The notes beneath the pieces were generated by a model. The model saw only the letters and a list, made by a program, of their open reading frames with translations, did not search any database and had not been told where the DNA came from. Shown here one piece after another: positions 44,839 through 56,867 of a stretch of 64,000 bases of DNA. The DNA comes from Camellia lanceoleosa (Eukaryota > Streptophyta > Magnoliopsida > Ericales > Theaceae): positions 992,001-1,056,000 of the forward strand of contig JANUSC010000050.1 of NCBI GenBank assembly GCA_025200525.1. Direction: 5' to 3'. Both the position numbers and the translations under genes were made by a program. Positions within the stretch are counted from its first letter, which is position 1. Every line of letters starts with the position of its first letter.

Positions 44839-46470
44839 CAGAACTCGGAAGTCATAAGAATGACGGGAGTGAATGTCAAAGCCCAGAGACGACCCATTTT
44901 TGACAAGGCCGAAGACTTGGACAAACATACAAAGCGCAAATGGTTGAACTCTTAAAGGCCTACGTATCCCTTTAGGAATCAAACCAGCGTAGTTCATGCA
45001 CAGGCACACATGCCAAGGATAAGATATGCGCCCGTAGGCAGGGGCAAAATGCAACTGAGAATGCAAGAAGCCAAGCATAACTTATGATCATGCAAAGAAA
45101 GCTGTAATGAAGCATACATGCGACAGTTATAAGCTAACATGCACCAAACTACACTACAATGTAGAAAGGATGTAAGAGAATTATGCAATTCTCAAAACGT
45201 CTCACTCGGGAGATACAATACCTGTGCGGCTCGCCTGGTTCCACCAGCGGTAAATGAACCGTACATACAATATCGTGCCTGAAAAGAAAGCAAACTTAAC
45301 AGGTGCAATATGATTTGCAACATGCATGACACATGCAATGCGAATGATGAATGATATGCAATATATACAAAACCATGTATGAATAATGCAAATGAAAATG
45401 TAGTGCAATTAAAACTAATGCAAACTACACGCAGGGCGATTGAATCGTGATTCAAACCGGAGCGGTTCGAAACCACACAAATGTCAAATAGATTGATGGA
45501 GGTGACAAGTCCGTCTCCCATAGAACGATGTCTGATCTATGAGTACTTCGCACGGACGCAAGAACAAGTATTGGGTGGAATGACATAAGTGGGGAAACGA
45601 CCCGCTGGGGTGAGAATAATGATCCTAATGCCGGACGCAATGACTACACTACAATGTAATGGAAATGGATACAAATGGATATGGCACGCGGGCCAAACCG
45701 TATTTTGCCTAGGAAGGGAATGTACACATACAAGCCATGCCTAGCACAGAAAAGGTGCCGCAACCTTAAACCAAGTTCATCAAGGAATAGGCGCGATGCA
45801 CATGAACCATGCTTCAACGTGAAAAGTAAGGGCACATACCAGACCAAGCTCAACAAGGAAAGGCGCAAGCCATAGATGGAAGATGATGCAGTGAATGCAG
45901 GTAACTACAATGCAATAGAAATGGATATTTACAGAAATGCATGACATATGCACTATACTATAATGATGATGCACGACATATGCATGCATGCTTTTTTTTG
46001 TTTGTTTTGAATGTTTTTGAAAATGCATGACACATGCAATAGTATTAATGATGCATGAAATGCATGTTTTTGTTTTTTTGTTTTTTGAAAATGCATGACA
46101 TGTGCAATATTTACAAATGATGCATGACAATGCAGTATGATGCAATGGCTGCGATTGCAGTTTTCCCTATTTTCCCAACGGGGTGATATACTAGGTTGGT
46201 TCAGTATCCAGAATCGAGGCGTAAACACGCCGCCTCGACCTATGGGGCTTCCATACAGATTTCAAGCCGAGGGTACATCCCCCTGGGTATTTAAACCAGA
46301 CTTTAGTCTCGGAAATTCCGAACCTTTGCGTTCTAGGCATAAGCCGTTCAAACTCTAATTTTCACCGTCCCCATTGGTGCCCTAGGAACTCACTGAAAAC
46401 ACAGACGGGTGGCTTTACCAGACCACCGAAAGTCGTTCGAGCACGAAAAACACCGAAGGAATTGTACCTT
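44839..46470 (-). other. E2 non-coding region before the tandem array
   Basis: No gene. ATGCA-rich DNA (AAATGCATGACA repeats, about 45900-46140). The block at 46170-46245 is conserved with E1 31960-32045. Confidence 0.45.
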
Positions 46471-46482
46471 CAGAGGACTTAA

Positions 46483-47710
46483 GGTCTCCTAGACCGTGCG
46501 TGTTTAAGGTCTCGCCAGACCAGACGGGGCAACGATGAAATGCGCAAAACAACGCTATGAAATGCATGCAAAATGCAATGAGGTGCACCTTAATGCACCG
46601 AAGGTTTTACACCTTCCGAGGATTTAAGGTCTCCTAGACCGTGCGTGTTTAAGGTCTCGCCAGACCCGGCGGGACAACTGTTACACAATGCTTTAAGTGC
46701 ATGCGATGCAAATGGGGCAAATGAGACGTGCGTGTCTCAAAAGATGGAAAATGGAGTGCAATGAGGGTGCGCTAAGCGGCGCGATGAAATGCATGCCAAA
46801 TGCAATGAGGGGCAATCTAGTGCACCGAATGTCTTGCACTTCTCGAGGATTTAAGGTCTCCTGGACCGCGCGTGTTTAAGGTCTCGCCAGACCAGACGTG
46901 TTTAAGGTCCCGCCGGACCCTGCGTGTTTTCGGTCCCGCCGGACCTGTTGGCAGAATGAAATGCACATGAGGCACGCGTACCTCATTTGATGGAAAATGG
47001 AGTGCAAAACGAGGCGCACGTGCCTCGAGATGCGACGAAATGCGAAATGAGGCACACGTACCTCATTTGATGGAAAATGAAGTGCAAACGAGGCGTACGT
47101 GCCTCGAGATGCAACGAAATGCGAAATGAGGCACACGTACCTCATTTGATGGAAAATGAAGTGCAAAACGAGGCGTACGTGCCTCGAGATGCAACGAAAT
47201 GCGAAATGAAGCACACGTACCTCATTTGATGGAAAATGAAGTGCAAAATGAGGTGCACGTGCCTCGAGATGCAATGAAATGCGAAATGAGGCACACGTAC
47301 CTCATTTGATGGAAAATGAAGTGCAAAACGAGGTGTACGTGCCTCGAGATGCAATGAAATGCGAAATGAATATAACGAGGTGCACCTTAATGCACCGAAG
47401 GTCTTGCACCTCCCGAGGATTTAAGGTCTCCTAGACCATGCGTGTTTAAGGTCTCGCCAGACCGCGCGTGTTTTTGGTCCCGCCGGACCCGGGGCAACTG
47501 ATGAGGTGCGGGAAATAGCGCGATGGAAAGCATGCCAAATGCAACGAGGTGCACCTTAACGCACCGAAGGTCTTGCACCTCCCGAGGATTTAAGGTCTCC
47601 TAGACCGTGCGTGTTTAAGGTCTCGCCAGACCATACGTGTTTAAGGTCTCGCCAGACCGGGCGTGTTTAAGGTCCCGCCGGACCCTGCGTGTTTTCGGTC
47701 CCGCCGGACC
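46483..47710. repeat. hairpin-rich tandem array in E2
   Basis: Sixteen short inverted repeats: GGTCTCCTAGACC (46483, 46628, 47425, 47594), GGTCTCCTGGACC (46855), GGTCTCGCCAGACC (46508, 46653, 46880, 47450, 47619, 47645) and GGTCCCGCCGGACC (46906, 46932, 47476, 47671, 47697), most joined by CGTGTTTAA. In between, 46960-47370 holds five 80-bp units marked by CCTCATTTGA at 46981, 47061, 47140, 47220 and 47300. Non-coding. Confidence 0.9.
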
Positions 47711-48339
47711 TGTTGGCAGAATGAAATGCACATGAGGCACGCGTACCTCATTGGATGGAAAATGAAATGCAAAACAAAGTACGTGAGGTAGTACACCTCA
47801 CGTGACTCAAGGTGAAATGCAAAATGAAACACGTGAGGTAGTACACCCCACGTGACTCAAAATGAGATGCAAAATGAAGCGCGTATGACACGCATGCCAC
47901 ACGACAATGCAAAATGGTGCAAGTCGCAAGGGACGTGCAAGATGGCGCGATACGATGCGCCGGACAATGTGATCGATGCGCGTGACGCATACGGGGCAAC
48001 TTTTGAATCTCTGTAAATGACAAAAGGATACAAAAGGATACAATCTTCGCTTGAATTTGAGCGTTACGCACAGTAGAGACGGTCCGAAGTCAAAACGGAG
48101 GCCGGTTGAGCATCGGGGATGCATTTTCTTGTGCTTTCTTGAGCTATGAAGACCCAAAACCCTTCAAATTGCCTAAACAGGGCCTTGGGAACACCACCGG
48201 CTGGGTGGGGTGGTCATCGGCTACCACCGGCTGCATGAACTCACCTATCGGCACAAAAATGTGCCGACCGGCACAAAATAGTGCCGACCGGCTAAAAATG
48301 ACTGATCGGGGGCAGTTTTGACATTTTGCCTCGGGTTTT
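47711..48339. other. E2 non-coding region
   Basis: Contains GTACACCTCACGTGACTC duplications (47790-47860) and, at 48190-48300, CCGGCT and GTGCCGACCGGCAC motifs like those of the LTR. No gene on the element strand; the PMD promoter begins at the end of this stretch. Confidence 0.45.
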
Positions 48340-48348
48340 TATAAAATA
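48340..48348 (+). promoter_or_regulatory. TATA box of the antisense PMD gene
   Basis: TATAAAATA, about 360 bp upstream of the ATG at 48709, followed by a pyrimidine-rich leader (CTATTCTTTCACTTCCC). Confidence 0.6.
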
Positions 48349-49139
48349 GGGCCTCCAACCCTATTCTTTCACTTCCCTTGCGCCGAAAATCCCTCCCCCT
48401 TCTCTCTAGAGTATTTTCGACCCTCGATCCTCGCATTTTCTCGCGTTTTAGGCTCGATTTCGTCGTTCGATTCGCGAATACCTTCGCGTTTCGCACATTT
48501 TGAACTGATCGAAATTTTGTTTCGGCACCTCTTTTACTATTTCCGCTTTTTCGGGACTTGTTCCCCTCGATTTTCTCTTCGTTTTCGTGTCTTTCCATCT
48601 TCCGGCCTTCCCGGTCATTTCCGGCCTTCTCGGGATTGACCTTCTCGGTTGACTTTTCGTATTCCGACCCGGTTTTCCTTTTCCGGCCATTTTCTCGCTA
48701 CCACTACCATGGCCGATGATGTTCCACATGTCGGGACTCCCCCGGACCATGAGATGGACCCCGGGGTCGAGCTCCTCCCGTTGAGCGAGCGCCCATTTGA
48801 TCCGACGACCTATCGCCCGGCCATCCACGTGCTACCACCCGATGGACTCCGCCACTTTCGCGGCTTCGACAGAGTTTTGGACCCAGAGCTTCTGCTGCGC
48901 GAGCCGGGCTCCCACTTGTCTTCTGGCGCCGCCGAGGTAACATTCTGGTCTCTTATTTTCTGCAATGTAGGATTTCCTGTCAACTGCCATAGCTAACTGA
49001 ACCCATTTAACTGCTTAGTTCCGATGTACTGTACTGTAGTCGATTGTAGACAAACTCATAACTGACATCTGTTTAGGACCGACGCACATGCACACACACT
49101 GCACTAGTCTGAATCACCCAAACACACGGCACACATTGC

Positions 49140-49610
49140 ACTGCCAATTCGCCAACACTCGGCGCTTATTTGAATCTGAAAACTCGCACACATGCTAGAT
49201 TTGCACAAAACTGCACCAACACGCGGACACATCACATGTTGTAGTTTACTGAAACATACCGAGACCTGGCTTCTATTTGAACATTGAAAAGCACGCACAC
49301 ACGCTGTTTATACCAATCCTCATAGGAGCACTGGCATGTCACAGACCGTAGCCCACCCACTGGTAAGCTGAAACCCGATATCTGCTTGAATCTGAAAAAT
49401 GTGCACACGTACACCGTATCTACATGCTAACCTTCACAAACACACTGACACATCACAGGCAGTAGTCCACCGCAATACACTGAAGCCCGATATCTGCTTG
49501 AATCTGAAAAATGTGCACACATGCACCGTGTTTACACTGGAGCATATAAAACACACTGACGCACCACGGGTTTGCAGTTTACTATAAGCACACCGGCACC
49601 CGGGTTTTTT
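49140..49610 (+). repeat. tandem repeat in PMD intron 1
   Basis: Four to five diverged units of about 110-120 bp marked by TTGAATCTGAAAAATGTGCAC and CACACTGACACATCAC-type blocks. Non-coding. Confidence 0.7.
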
Positions 49611-51559
49611 TGAATTTTAAAAATCTGCACGCATACCAGATTTGTACCAACTGCATATCTTCATATGGCTTTGCAATTTCTTGGCTACAGGGGGACTCCC
49701 ATACTCTCCGCGGGTATGGGAACATTACCGCTCGCGACTGGTACGCCGAGCTGCCCGACGCCGTTAGCCGCATTGTGGATCGGGCCGGCTTCGGTACCTT
49801 CTGCGAGGACTTTCGGACTCTCTACTTGCAGACCTCTTCTTGCCGCCCTGGCAGAGAGGTGGTGGGACACCACCGATTCTTTTCATCTATCAGCGACCGG
49901 GGACATGACGATGACCCCTTACGACTTCTCGATGCTCACTGGCATCGGGGTGGGGGGTGATCCGATCCCCTTGACACATGGGCGAGTGGATCGCCGCTCG
50001 AGTTTATTTGCTTTCGGCGGCGCCGCCGCTTGTTAAATCGAGGTTCGCCCGCTATTCTGGTTCGAGGTGCGATTTAGTCACGGACCATCTTTGGTGGACC
50101 AGCTCCGATGACCCGTGAGGTCTTGAGAGATATGCACGGCTTCCTCATGTTTTTCTTTGGGGACCACCTTGTTTGCCGGAGGCGAACACAGTGCCTCTCC
50201 TTTCGCCGCCTTGGTGGACGTCGAGAGGATTGTGCGGTATGACTGGGGGGGCGCGGCTCTGGCCACCCTTTACGGTTATATGAGCTCAGTCTCTCGTGGC
50301 AGCGGACAGCTGTTGGGAGGTTATTGGCGAGCTTGGGAGGTATGTCTCCTTTTACCTTGCTTCAGACTTTCACATTACGTACTTTACGTACTCTGTACCT
50401 TTGCACACACACGTTATGACCGTATCTTTGTACACCCTGCTCAACACAATACACAACACACGGCTCTGTTATTTCTGCTTTATTCTGCATCCTGCTTGAT
50501 CTGATAGTCATACTGACGTCTGTTTTGCAGCTGTGGGTGTATGCCTACTTCCCCAGACTGGAGCCAGTACCGGAGACGGAGACCCCTCTGGTTATCCCCT
50601 TCTCTCGCCGTTACGACGGGCGATGTGTCCGGAGACCCCGGGACACTTTTAGCTTCTTCCGTCGTTTCTTCGACACCATCACCCCCACTGAGGTATGTCT
50701 TACTTACAGTCCGTTTTAAGCTTCACTTTCAAACGTACATTTCTATATCAGTAGATAATCAACTGTATTTCATTTCAGGTCATCTGACAGCCTTGGGCTC
50801 CACTCCCAGCGGTGATACGAGATAGGTATGCTGGCGCCATCGAGACCTCGCTCTGGGATTCTCTGGAGGGCCGATGCTGTCGAACTGATACTGGTGAGCG
50901 CTTCTTGCGTCGGACCACAGGATTGCGGAAGCAGATAGTTCGATCCGACCTCCCGAGCACATGAGGGACAAGAGGTTTTTTCTGCGGCAGATGGAGGACT
51001 ACACCCTTGGGTGGGCCATAGATGTGGATGCCCTCTGAGGCGAGGCGACTATTCTGAACGTCTGGACCTTCTTGATGCGGCCTCTGGCCGGGCTCCCGGT
51101 GATCCAAGTGAGACCATGGCGCCACGGCCGGCGAAGAGAGAGGCGAGGCGGGGCCATCACAGAGGGCTCGAGCTCGCGGCAGGAGGGGGGTGCAGAGGGG
51201 ACGAGGGACGGGCTGGCCCGCTCTACCTACTATGTTGACTTATAGGGGGCAGAGCGGGGAGACCTACCAGATCCCTTTTGCTCCTCCTCCGGCTGGTCAC
51301 GAGTTGGCCGGCATTCCCGAGTTGCCTCCGGTATGTATTACTTTATTTCTGCAGTTTGCATTGTCCTTTCATTTTAGTTCATTCAGATATCCCACAGAAT
51401 ACTGATATATTTAATACTTTTGCAGACCTCCTCCGAGTATACCCGTCAGTCTGTGGAGTTGAATGCCTCCCTGCTGGGGATGCTGCAGCGGACTCTCGAC
51501 GCCTTGGCCGCCTACGGCTTGCCGGTATGTTCTGCTGACCACAGTCTCGAATCATACTC

Positions 51560-51720
51560 CGTTTCGCACAATCTGCTATACTGCACAAAAATCTGATAAA
51601 CTGCTCACGGTTTTCATACATTGTACTCATACACTGCATTCTGTACTGATAAACTGCTCACGGCATTCACACATTGCACTCATACACTGCATTCTACATT
51701 GATAAACTGCTCATAGTTTT
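51560..51720 (+). repeat. tandem repeat in PMD intron 5
   Basis: About two and a half units of 60 bp containing TGATAAACTGCTCACGG and ACTCATACACTGCATTC. Confidence 0.75.
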
Positions 51721-52021
51721 CTGATATGTTTGTTCCTTGTATTTTCAGCCTCCTTTCCCGATCCCTCCAGTGGGTGACACTGCTCCAGCTGGGCCTCCCG
51801 TCTCTACTCGGGATGGCAGGATCTTCCCTCGTACCAGAGGGGGACGTGGTCATGTGGGGAGCAGCTCACGCGCTCCAGTTCCAGGAGATGGGGAGTCAGA
51901 GGCGGGGACTGAGTCATTTGCGGAGGAGGCCGGGGATAGCTCGGGCTCGGGCTCCGACAGTGACGGCTCCGACGACGCTTTTGTGCTTCTGCCCAGGAAG
52001 AGGGCGAGGACAGACCCTTAG

Positions 52022-53400
52022 GCATGAGGCCTACTGCTGATGATGATGACTTTGTTGCTTCTTTTCTTTATTTCTTTTCTTGTACTTTTCTCTTTTTGGT
52101 AGATAGAGTACCATGTACTGCCGCGGGCAGGTTTTTGCTTTTTTCAAACTATGTACTTGAAAGAGATGATATAAAATGAACTCTTTATCTGAAAAGTGTT
52201 ATGTTTACATATCTCATACTTTGCACTGCATTGCGTCATATTACACCCCAAATGTAAATGATATTGATTTGTTATCTGACAATTGAACACTTGCACTGTA
52301 ATAATCAAATAACCAACCAACTAAACAGCAAAACAGCTCATACAAACCATTGCTCAAAACTGGGTTCACAACCCATACTCTGCTAAGGACTAATCTGCTG
52401 GGGATTGATTTGCATTTAGCGTATAACACAGCATTCGGTTTATTCCGCACACAGCAAACCCCGAACAAATAGCCCCAATCTGGCAAGACGGATCACAAAA
52501 CTGATACGGTTGCAGTTAAAACACACTCGGAGGTCCCAAATTTTTCCCTTCCCTCTCTTGCTTTGCACGAATGTAGAGAAAGGCACGGCATTCTAAGCAC
52601 AGACGATTTTGAGGTAAAGAGAGGTTTTTTTTTTTTAACTTGGGTATCGAGCCTACAACTGGACACCACAGGAGAACTCAAGTACAGAAAGTAAAAGGCA
52701 CGCGACCTAAGCACAACGAGACACACTCAGAAAAGACTCAAAGCCAAAATTGAGACCGACAAAGCAAAAGACACGACACACAGACGTGTTTAAAAGAGAC
52801 CTCAAATTTCGAGGAGCCAGTTCCTCCGGGTGCACCTCCCACCCTTTCTGATTTGTGATACTCACATCGCTCGGCCCTCAAGCTCGGTTTTTCCCTAAAA
52901 AAACCTTTTCTCATTTTTCTCTCAACTTACTCCTCTCTATTCTTTAATCTCTCATTTTTCGTCCCTCCCCAGGGTGAATGACAGATGAATAGGAAGTTGC
53001 GGACTCACATCCAACGCTGTTAGCTCGCGGCTATTCCTTCTGGCGAATAGAGTGTCTTTCCGGCAAATGCGTGTTGACGGTGGGGGGGAAGACAGGATAC
53101 CTGGCTTCACTGTGCCCCTGGTTCATCATTTTGACCATTTTTGTTGTGTTTTCTAAAACAATTCTGACCAAAATGAGAGTTAGATTAACGCACTTATTCA
53201 ATTTTTGATTTGAAGATTATGCGAGTCAGGCTGTAAGCACTGAAAATTCTCCTTTTGTTGGATCCAAACATGGTCCAATTTTGAAAGCGAAACAGTTTTC
53301 GAGAAAATAAGTCAACCTCAGTAAAACTTTTCAAAAACCGTTTTTGTAGGCAATCAATGCTCAACGAGCGTAGAACTTACCCTCGAGATATGCAAACTCG
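52022..53400. other. E2 internal non-coding region
   Basis: Downstream of the PMD stop, T-rich DNA may serve as its 3' end. Beyond that no gene was recognised on either strand. Confidence 0.4.
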
Positions 53401-53404
53401 GATC

Positions 53405-53530
53405 GGAGGTAATGGAAAATTGCCCCTGGCTTAAAGGGGGCAGGGAGGCAACGGAAAGTTGCCCCTGGTTTGAACGGTAGCTCAGGGCAATTTATGGCAA
53501 TGGAGGGCAACGGAAAGTTGCCCCTTGCTT
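53405..53530 (-). repeat. GGGGCAACTTTCC repeats in E2
   Basis: Three plus-strand copies of GGAAA(A/G)TTGCCCCT, the reverse of the E1 repeats at 30100-30225. Confidence 0.7.
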
Positions 53531-53861
53531 GGATGATGCCGCGGCATGTTTGTAAGCCAGCCTTTGTCGATGACGATCGGACCCTCGGACGCGGAGAAGT
53601 CGAAGATGGCTTGAATCAATATGTGGACACAGTCACCTGGAAGGTGTTGGTGGTTTGGCTTCAGGAGGAAGTTAATCACGCGGCTCCGGGTTACTGTAAT
53701 CAAGACATCGGATTCGGAGTGGGCGAAAGTGATCAAAACCATGACATGGACTGAGACGCTATGGCAGCGTTGGGGGCTGGACTTCAGGATGAAGTTGCCT
53801 ACGTATCCCAAACATGGGAATCAAGCCTTACGTAGTTCCGGTTAAGGTACACTCGGGTATT

Positions 53862-54518
53862 TTAACCTTCGCTATTTTTAGGCTCTAATTTTTGCCAAGG
53901 TGCCCAATGCGGGTTTTCGACCTTGCGAGCTTTTTTTCTCTCTCTTTTTCTCATTCTTTTTCTTTTCTTTTGCATTGTCTTTTCTTTTGTGGTTTTCTTT
54001 TTTCTTTTCTTTTCCTTTTTTTTTTTTGCATTTATGTATCTTTCTTTTGCTCTAACTTTTGCCTGGGTCGCCCTTCCGGGTTTTCGGCCCAGCGAGCCTC
54101 TCAAAGGGTAAAAGTGTAGCAAGTCCATGCCAAATGGTTTTGAGATTGAAGCCTCTCTGTATCTGGGAGAACGGCTATTGTGCTGATTTGCAGAAAGACC
54201 CATCACGGTTACTTCTCGGGCTTTGCTTGGTGGGATTTTGATCTTCCTAATCGGACTCTGATGCCTCTTGCTCGAGGGCTGCTTTGAACTGGGCCACACA
54301 GGCGTCGCATTGGTAGCTATCTTTTGAACATTCTGGATACTGGTCCAAGGTTTGAAAATGAGGGGTCGAGCCTCGAGGCTGAGAGCGATCCTAGGCTGCA
54401 CAATCTCAAGAGTGATTCCACACATGTCTTCGCAAGACCGCGCAAAACATTTTTGAAAGTTTTTAAGAAAGCGACAAATCGCTCGCGCCGAAGACAGTGT
54501 AGGACCAATCTGGATCAA
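53862..54518 (-). other. E2 block conserved with E1, open frame of 218 codons
   Basis: The 5' part (SSARAICRFLKNFQKCFARSC, CGITLEIVQPRIALSLEA) matches E1 29052-29240. The 3' part is a Lys/Glu run from the T/C-rich microsatellite at 53930-54060. No known domain; coding is unproven. Confidence 0.4.
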
Positions 54519-54939
54519 AGCTAGGGTCCTTCTCAGTACTCACGCCGACAAGCATGATTTCATTCATTAAGGGCTTAGCACGCCTCTCTTTCTCTCAGAT
54601 TGATCAAAATTTTGCAAAACCCGAGGAATTACTTCCCCTTTGTTTTTATCACCGCAGTGTTCAAAGAAGGTTTTGAAAAACTTAGGTCAAAACAATAATT
54701 TTTAAGGCACAAAAGAGCAGGTGGAATGCACTGTCACCCCATTCGAATTCTCTGGCACAACTAGCCCAACATAAATAGTACGGGATCACGATAGCCGCGG
54801 CTGTTTCATTCGGGTTCCCTAGATGTAAACTGGCTCCACGGCAGAGGTAGACCCAAAAGAAAGCAAAAAAGAAGTAATTACAAAACAAAACGGTGCTCGA
54901 GGCAACAACCCCGAAGTCACCTAGTATTCTTATACAAAA

Positions 54940-55045
54940 GAGGAACTGACTCATTACAATTAGACAGACCCTTAAGCAAAAAGGACTGACTCAAAACAAT
55001 GAGACAAACTCAAGACAAATCAAAAGACTGACTCGACACCCAAGT
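54940..55045 (-). repeat. GACTGACTC short repeats in E2
   Basis: Repeated GGACTGACTCAAAACAA / GACAAACTCAAGACAAA units, the counterpart of E1 28520-28640. Confidence 0.65.
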
Positions 55046-55099
55046 CAGGTTTTACAAAACTAGTATTGGCAGGTGCCCAAAAATCGCGTAAACGCCATA

Positions 55100-56150
55100 T
55101 CAAAAATGTACCAGATATTGCCATGAGCGTTGAATCTCAATTACATACTCGCGATGTCGGTGTCCTCGATTCGTGTCCTCACAATCCAAGAACTCTGTAG
55201 TGACTGATTTGGCCGAGGTAGGCGGGAGGATAACCTTGTTATCAATCAAATCCTGTACCTCATGACGGAGGCGGAAACAATTATCAGTGGTGTGGCTAGA
55301 CTGTTGATGGTACGCACAGTACTGAGTGGCATCATGGCCCGCTGGAAGGGGTTTGGGGAGCGGCCTAGGATCGAGGGGTGTGAGATGCCCCTTTTTGGCT
55401 AAAATCAGAAGTGCCCTAGACAACGGCATGTAGAGAGGATGGAAGGCCCTGCGCCCTCGGGGCAAGTACTTGAATCGAGGACTCTCGCTAGATGCACTAG
55501 CGAACGGTCGTGGGTGCGACCTTGCGTTCGATCCTTTCCGGATGCGAAGTAGGAGTGGAAAGAACCTTCTTGGCATGACGGGGCCTATCCCGGTTCTCTG
55601 ATTGACTGGAACTGCCCTCAGGCGAAGTAGGGAAAACGTCATCCACACTTTTGGTTACAATCGCGGATACCTGTTGTTTGCTCATTCCTCCGGTTTTCAA
55701 AGCCTGGACTGCCCACAGCAGTTGTTCCACAGGGTCGGCCTCGGCCTTCGCTTTGTCTTTGCCCCCGGCCTCAGCCTGATGAGAGGTTTGGGTTGGTACT
55801 GGTACATCATTGTTGTGGGTGGAGGTCATCTCCGACTGAGTGAGCTCGATCACAATCCGCCCCAGTATCGGGGGCTCCTGGGGTTCGAAATTTCCAGCAT
55901 ACGGTGCAACCGGTGGCGAGGTTGACATTCCGTAAGCGAGATCCGCCACGGACCTCTGGAGCTCGCCTATCATCCCCATTAACTCGAATGTAGTGGGCTC
56001 GCGAGCCTGATAGAATTGAGGGGTCCAGATTGGGTGTGCAGCGGGCGACCTAGGCGGGTGCGGCATGTCAACAGTAGCCTCATCTTGTGGGGTGGTTCCT
56101 TGACTCAGCGCGGCCGTCATGACCACAATCTCTTCTGAGTTCTGCATCAT
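55100..56150 (-). CDS. E2 gag, short and frameshifted
   Basis: Two overlapping minus-strand frames. The first runs from ATG 56150 to about 55497: MMQNSEEIVV, PHPPRSPAAHPIWTPQFYQA, FELMGMIGELQRSVADL, then a Lys/Glu/Ser-rich part. The second, to 55100, has FHPLYMPLSRALLILAKKGH, LTPLDPRPLPKPLP, then C-x2-H-x4-H-x4-C (CAYHQQSSHTTDNC) and VQDLIDNKVI. Gag residues pass from one frame to the other near 55500-55560, so there is a frameshift. The usual central capsid part of Tat gag is missing, so this is at most a minimal gag. No pol follows. Confidence 0.8.
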
Positions 56151-56850
56151 GTTCGGTCCTGCCTCAGCGAGGAGAAGACACTAGCTGTTCTGACTCAACT
56201 CTCTGAATCTCTGAACTGAAACGGAAAACAAGCAGCATTTCAGCCCTAATCAGATCAAGCACGGGTGTAGTCAAACAACTGTACTCCACCACTGAACACT
56301 GTTCCCCAAGAATCACTGTCCCAAATCTGAATCTGATACCCGCAGATATAACTGATTCTCGACAATACTGATACTGGTGCCCGCAGGCCGGATGCCCAGA
56401 CTCGCAAACTGGTATATGCATTACCTGTAGAGATACATTCTAAAAGCACATAGCAAGTAAATGAGAGCCAATACACCCCTATGTTGGGGTAGGGTTTCCC
56501 TGTCCTATTTTGTCAGGAGCTAGGGTTTCACTATGCACGCAGCGATTTCAAACAACCTAATATCGGGTGAGCAACCTGTCCTAGTTTGGAATGGTCACTA
56601 TGGATTCCGAATATGCACTAGCTCGAATGGTCGAAAAAGGGTGCCCCAGAAACCGGGTTTGTGTTCCCCATATTGGCAGAGCCATAACCGTCACCTTATG
56701 GACATGCCTTGACAAGACAAGCCTCCGCAAACCGCCAGAATAGCAGATGCCCAACACAGCGACCTAGGCGAACCAATGCACATGCAATGCAAGGAAACAC
56801 ATAAGTGTGGACAAAACAGGTATTCACGAGGTCGAGTCAAGCTCTCTAAA
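56151..56850 (-). other. E2 5' leader
   Basis: Untranslated DNA between primer site and gag start. No gene recognised. Confidence 0.55.
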
Positions 56851-56867
56851 ATCCCAAAGAGTCGCCA
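56851..56867 (-). other. E2 primer binding site
   Basis: Minus strand TGGCGACTCTTTGGGAT directly follows the 5' LTR. Its first nine bases match the TGGCGACTC start found in Tat-type gypsy primer sites; the tRNA was not verified. Confidence 0.65.

Larger units (their letters stand above)
48709..52021 (+). pseudogene. antisense plant mobile domain (PMD) gene in E2, six exons, decayed
   Basis: Plus strand, opposite to gag. Exons from GT-AG borders: 48709-48936, 49691-50339, 50531-50692, 50779-51330, 51426-51524 and 51749-52021 (TAG). The ATG lies in a good context (ACCATGG). Exon 1 includes LREPGSHLSSGAAE. Exon 2 has the PMD core: WYAELPDAVSRIVDRAGFG, then, after a frameshift near 49825, AALAERWWDTTDSFHL, MTMTPYDFSMLTG and GGDPIP; a later frame holds DWGGAALATLYGYM. 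Exon 3 has LWVYAYFPRLEP. Exon 4 (AGAIETSLWDSLEGR) has stops. Exon 6 is acidic and ends PRKRARTDP, a possible nuclear signal. Antisense extra genes, some with PMD, are known in Tat-lineage gypsy elements. Lesions in exons 2 and 4 make this copy non-functional, although splice sites and exons 1, 3, 5 and 6 look intact. Confidence 0.8.

Noticed and set aside
42234..44939. Frames inside the E2 LTRs (also 58319-60611)
   Set aside because: The same frames occur in both LTRs simply because the LTRs are duplicates; no domain, and LTRs are non-coding.
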